From positions 7,504,501 to 7,568,500 of the forward strand of contig NW_018344105.1 in NCBI RefSeq assembly GCF_002099425.1: a stretch of 64,000 bases of DNA, written 5' to 3'. Origin of the DNA: Phascolarctos cinereus. Lineage: Eukaryota; Chordata; Mammalia; Diprotodontia; Phascolarctidae. The notes under the pieces are model-generated. The model ran no database searches and was not told the DNA's origin. It saw only the letters and a list, made by a program, of their open reading frames with translations. Both the position numbers and the translations under genes were made by a program. This document shows positions 55,446 to 64,000 of this stretch, piece after piece; position 1 is the stretch's first letter, and every line of letters begins with the position of its first letter.

Positions 55446-56182
55446 GTATGATTTACGGGTTGTTGCAAAGCCTACAGCCCCCATGTTACTCCCTCCGAGC
55501 ACCTAAAATTCCACCATTGGCAAATCATTCCTTAAACATCATCCTCTCCCTATATCCTCTGATCCCCCTTGGAGAGGGCAATATAGTTGATCCTTAACAA
55601 CTTTCAATGAGGGTAGGGGGAGGTAGAAGAGAAAATAAATGCTTGTTAGTTGAAAAAAAATGTTTTTTAAGTTAAAAAAAGTTCTTAACTGAACTGAAGG
55701 TGGACCTTGTTTCTAGGCCTATAGAGCCCTTTCCAGGGCTTTCCCAGTAATGGTCATCTGAGGGCACCCAGCATTAAGGCTCAGTCATGGTTGCACCAGG
55801 ATTCAGGCCCACTCTCACTATTGACCAATCCCAACACCAGACAGGAAGAGAGAGGGCCCTCCTTAACACCCCATGGCCCCTTGTGCTGCTACCTGGACAG
55901 AGGAATGACGCTATTATAGCTGCCCTCAGAGTTTCCATTTTTGAAAGGAACCACTTTTTCCATTTGAGCTGAGAAGAAGGAATCCAATCGAAAGCAGCCC
56001 AACCCAGCCCCCTGTAACAGCTTCATTTCCAATTTCCCCTCTGGCAGAGAACACGGATTTGGGGATTTCAAACAAGACTGTGGCCTCCTCGGTTGCAAAG
56101 CCAAGCTTCCTGCCGTTCACAGGGTCAAGCCTGTTGCACCCTGGGAGCCAGTGCACATACCAAGACAAAGTTTGCACATTTG

Positions 56183-56188
56183 TTTATT
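56183..56188 (-). terminator. SLC16A2: Candidate poly(A) signal of SLC16A2
   Basis: TTTATT on the plus strand gives AATAAA on the minus strand, the first canonical hexamer I find past the SLC16A2 stop codon. A T/G-rich stretch follows it on the minus strand. It implies a 3' UTR of about 3.4 kb, including MIR sequence; a shorter UTR with a variant hexamer is possible. Confidence 0.35.
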
Positions 56189-56944
56189 TGTCCCAAGCTC
56201 CTCCAGGCTTTCAATGTCCATGGCCCTGAGCAGCAGGCAGCCAGGTCTGCTTCGACTTTCTGCTGGGGAAGACTCGAAAGGACCATTTTAGGAGTTTCCC
56301 CTAACCCTCCACTGCCCTCATGGTTTCTAACCTGTCCTGCTGCTTGTGGCCCAGCCTTTATGTAAGATCCTGGCCACTTACTAGACTCAAAATTAATATT
56401 ATGTTCCCGTGGCCAACTTTCCCAAAAGACCCAGGCCGCACACACACACACATTTGGGAAGCAGAGACACCTTTCATGATGTGGTCTTGACTGATGCAAG
56501 GGAGGGAGGCTCCGCTCTTCTGTCATTCATCTAGACAGGAAGGAGACATTAGACAACCACCTGCAACAGGAGAAACTGACCAAGGTCTATGTTTCCCATC
56601 AGTCAGCAGGGCCGCCATTGGGCCAGCAGGAAGGCCAAGGGGGCCAGCCCTCTTTGTGGAGGAAGGGGTCAGGGTGAGACAGGTATAGAATGAGACTGCT
56701 CTCAGTGATGAATCTGGGCCTAGGGGTGGCCAGAGAGCTGCTCTTAAGTTACCAGCAGCCATCACTGGTAAGTTCCTAGGTGTTACGGGTATCAGGAAGC
56801 CTGCCTTCTTGCCAGGCAGAACCAGAAGGCCCTTGGGAGGCAGGAAGTCTCCAAGCATTCAAAACAAAACCCCATGTTTTCTCATTCCTCCCCTGCCCAC
56901 CCTTCTAGTTCAGCAAGGCTTAACAGGTCTTAGGCCTGGAATGT

Positions 56945-57130
56945 CTCCGTTGCTACAGATTATAGGATTTTGGGCCCTTAGAGATCATCTAATTCAACCC
57001 TCTCATTTTAAAGGTGAGGACACTGAGGCCTAGAAGAGGGGAAGAGACTCTCTGAAGGTCACACAGTGACAGAGCTGGGATTCAAAGGCAGCTTTTTGGA
57101 CTCCAAATCCAGTGTTCTTTCCATGATACC
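56945..57130 (-). repeat. MIR/L3-type fragment, reverse
   Basis: 'cttagagatcatctaattca', 'ctcattttaaaggtgaggac', 'gtcacacagtgacagagctg', 'ggactccaaatccagtgttc'. Confidence 0.8.
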
Positions 57131-59577
57131 AGGCTGCTGGAAAAGGGGCGGGGAGACGGGGAGGGGGGGTACCTAGCCAAAGGGGCTGAGGGCCCTGGAC
57201 TGGGAAGAAGGTAGGCGCCAACCCTTGTCCTGGCCAAGGCCCTCCTGGCTGCCAGTTTGTAAAGTAAAACTTCGTGGTTTGGAAAACCACCTCAGTGTGG
57301 GATTGTCTCTTTCCCATGTTTGGTTGAGTGGTTTTGTTTCAGACAAGCCACGGTCCAGAAGGAAATCTGTAGGGGCCCTCAAGGCCCTTCCCTGCCCTCA
57401 TGGCCCAGAGGGCAGAAGAGGCAAAGGCCCCAGGGGCCCTCATTCACTGCCACACTAATGATGCCCCAGAGCACCAGCCAGTGTAGGGAGGCAGAGATGC
57501 ACACATTAAGACACAAAGCCAGAGGCCAGAGGCCCAAGTGGAGAGAGGCCGGGAAGGGGCCCTAGTGTGGCTGTTCCAAGCCTAATGAGCAAGTCTTCAA
57601 GTGGTCCTGATGGTTCCCTTTGTTCTCAGCCCAGGGGCATTTGGGGCGGTATTCAGCAGGACTGCTGCCCAGGGCCTGGGCAGGGGCAAGAAGCTGGCAT
57701 CTGCTTCACAGTCTGCTTCACAGAGAGAGGCCGAGGCCAGGGCTGTCTGTTCCTGGCAGCTTTTGTGCCTGCATTAGCTAGGGTCAGACTCTCGCCTGGG
57801 TGCCCCTTGCTGCTGGGGAAATGCCAGTTCCCTCCTTCCACCTCCTAAACAGAGGCACCCAGAGAGCTCCAGTGTGGTGGTGGGGTCAGGATGGAGGCAA
57901 ATGAATTTGCCCCTGAACTAGTCAAGCGGCAGGAAGAAAGGATGGTTCTCCATTGTCTTATGAAACCCTCCCAGCCACCTCCTTTAGTTCCAGACATTCC
58001 CTACAGGTGGCTGGGGTACAGCTCTGGGACGGGGTGCAGGGGCAGCCCTTTCCCCATAATGCTGACCTGTCATTGCAGAGTCAGAGATAGGTTCTTAGAC
58101 AGAGCTGAAAAATACTTTTACAAGAGGAAATTGAGCCTCAGAGAGGGGAAGGGACTTGACCAAGGTTAGATTAGTTGACGACCAACCAGGGGCTTGGATT
58201 CTGTATTCTTAATGGAGTGGTACAGGACTCAGCTGTGAGCAAAAAGTTATGTACACAGGGCTTCTTGTAGTAACTAGAGGAGGGAGGCATGAGGACCTGG
58301 GGCAAAGTTTCTGAGGTCAGTTTAGATCAGAGAAGGTCAATTGTCTCCTTGGTAATGGTCTGAATTAACTATGGATTTCCCTCTGCTATATGTTTATGGA
58401 AGGGGTCCAGCCTAGGGATGAAGGGAGTGATGACCACAGCATTGGCCAGAGGTTTCTGAATGAGGACAGCAGAGGCCCCATGCAGGCCAATGTTAAAAGG
58501 TTTGGAACAGCCGGGCTCCCTCCACTTGCTGAGCTCCCTGGTGGCAGCGGGTGACGGAGCTCCCAATGGGCCCAAGGATTGCTGTGCTTGAGATGCGAGG
58601 CAGAGGAGGTGTTCCTGGAGGACAGCCCTCTCCTCCCTACCCAGCTCAGACCCTGGCATCCAGAAGATCCATGAGGATCAATAGTCAAAGAGTAGAAACT
58701 CTACCTGTGCCATCCTCACCCCAGGAAAATGTGGTTTGTGGAATTCAAAGATTTAGAACAAGAAAGTCCAATGCCCCCTCGTGAAGGGATCAGCCTCTAT
58801 TGTGACTGACCTTGGTCCACACAGAGCCATGTATGTCACTGAGTGGACGTGGTGCTGGACGGGATGGAGCACCCCATATTTGGAAGGGCATGGCCTAGCA
58901 CCTAGAACAGTTCCTGGCACTTAATAGAGGCTTCTTAGTGGGCTGGATCACTCCTCTGTCCCAGCACCCTGTAACGAGAAGAAACAGAGGGAAGAAGGGA
59001 GGGAAGAAGCGGAGTGACAGGAGAAGAAAGAAGCAACTGCCTCCAAGGGAAAGGGGATGGATGGCCAACCATCAAAGCCTCCCACTGGTGTGCTCAGAGC
59101 CACTAGTGAGGGGCTCCCAACAGCTTGAGGAGAGGTATAACTCAAGAGTCGTGAGATACTCTGGCATTCAATGGCATCTGAATTTGTTCCTTCCCCCCCA
59201 CTCCCAAAGATAGATGGACCATGTGGGTGACTAACTTGTCAGCACTCGGGGGCCTGGATCTGCCCCCAAAGGCTCCTGGGACCAGAGGGACCACTCCTAG
59301 AAGCTGGTTTCCACTGGTGGCCTCCAAGCTGGGGCCAGGATGTTAACATACCTATCCAACCTCACTGGGAGATGAGAAAATCCAAAAGGCAAAAGAAAAG
59401 CCACCATAGATGCTTTCCATCTCATGGCACTGGAAAGGTACAAGGACTTGGCTAATGAACACAGAGCACCCGAGGGGGTGCAGGAAATGCCGGGGCGGGG
59501 TTGAAGGAGAGGTGCTGGAGGCCAGAGGGTGAATGCCAGGGGGAGGCAGGCACGGGGGCGGGGGGGGGGACAGGCTG
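57131..59577 (-). other. SLC16A2: Probable SLC16A2 3' UTR and flank
   Basis: Sequence directly 3' of the SLC16A2 stop codon on the minus strand. It is mostly unique, with a reversed MIR near 58100-58210. No competing coding frame is convincing. The UTR end is unknown. Confidence 0.4.

Positions 59578-64000
<4,423 letters not shown>

Noticed and set aside
55006-55506. 166-codon forward ORF
   Set aside because: Much of it runs through a reversed MIR (55290-55445), including the SINE-derived peptide around GWDSNPGLL.
37621-59577. An XIST- or RSX-like long RNA gene between the two genes
   Set aside because: No tandem repeat blocks of the XIST/RSX kind, no second CpG island and no clear splice pattern were seen.

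Overview
This is mammalian, almost certainly marsupial, genomic DNA. The two genes are intron-containing and clearly mammalian. The dispersed repeats are the marsupial set: tRNA-like SINEs opening with a GGGGCAGCTAGGTGGC-type head and carrying the MIR core, a marsupial L1 with its characteristic 3' region, CR1/L3-type and RTE LINEs, and hAT miniatures. I cannot tell which marsupial from sequence alone.

Region by region. 1-1.75 kb is sequence upstream of the first gene, with old MIR pieces. 1.75-2.9 kb is a CpG island that acts as the RLIM promoter and holds its first non-coding exon. 2.2-25.3 kb is RLIM intronic DNA, crowded with L1, CR1/L3, RTE, hAT and SINE insertions, with one probable second non-coding exon near 13.3 kb. 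25.26-29.09 kb carries three coding exons of RLIM (RNF12), a RING-H2 E3 ubiquitin ligase of 614 predicted residues. 29.1-about 34.86 kb is read as one long RLIM 3' UTR. 35-59 kb is intergenic: repeats, microsatellites, one perfect match to the CTCF core and a degenerate minisatellite. 59.58-63.22 kb holds the last two coding exons of SLC16A2 (MCT8, thyroid hormone transporter) on the minus strand; its other exons lie beyond the right edge.

The two genes converge tail to tail, the same arrangement as at human Xq13.2 beside the X-inactivation centre. In eutherians RLIM promotes XIST expression by degrading REX1. Marsupials have no XIST and use RSX, so this is the RLIM-SLC16A2 neighbourhood in a lineage where that function cannot apply in the same form.

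No new multi-gene system was found. The signals most worth checking are a 34-nt self-complementary element in the RLIM 3' UTR whose only mismatches are G-U wobbles on the sense RNA, a perfect 25-bp inverted repeat in intron 1, an intergenic CTCF core match, and an alternative splice at the second RLIM exon that would extend the protein N-terminus in frame.
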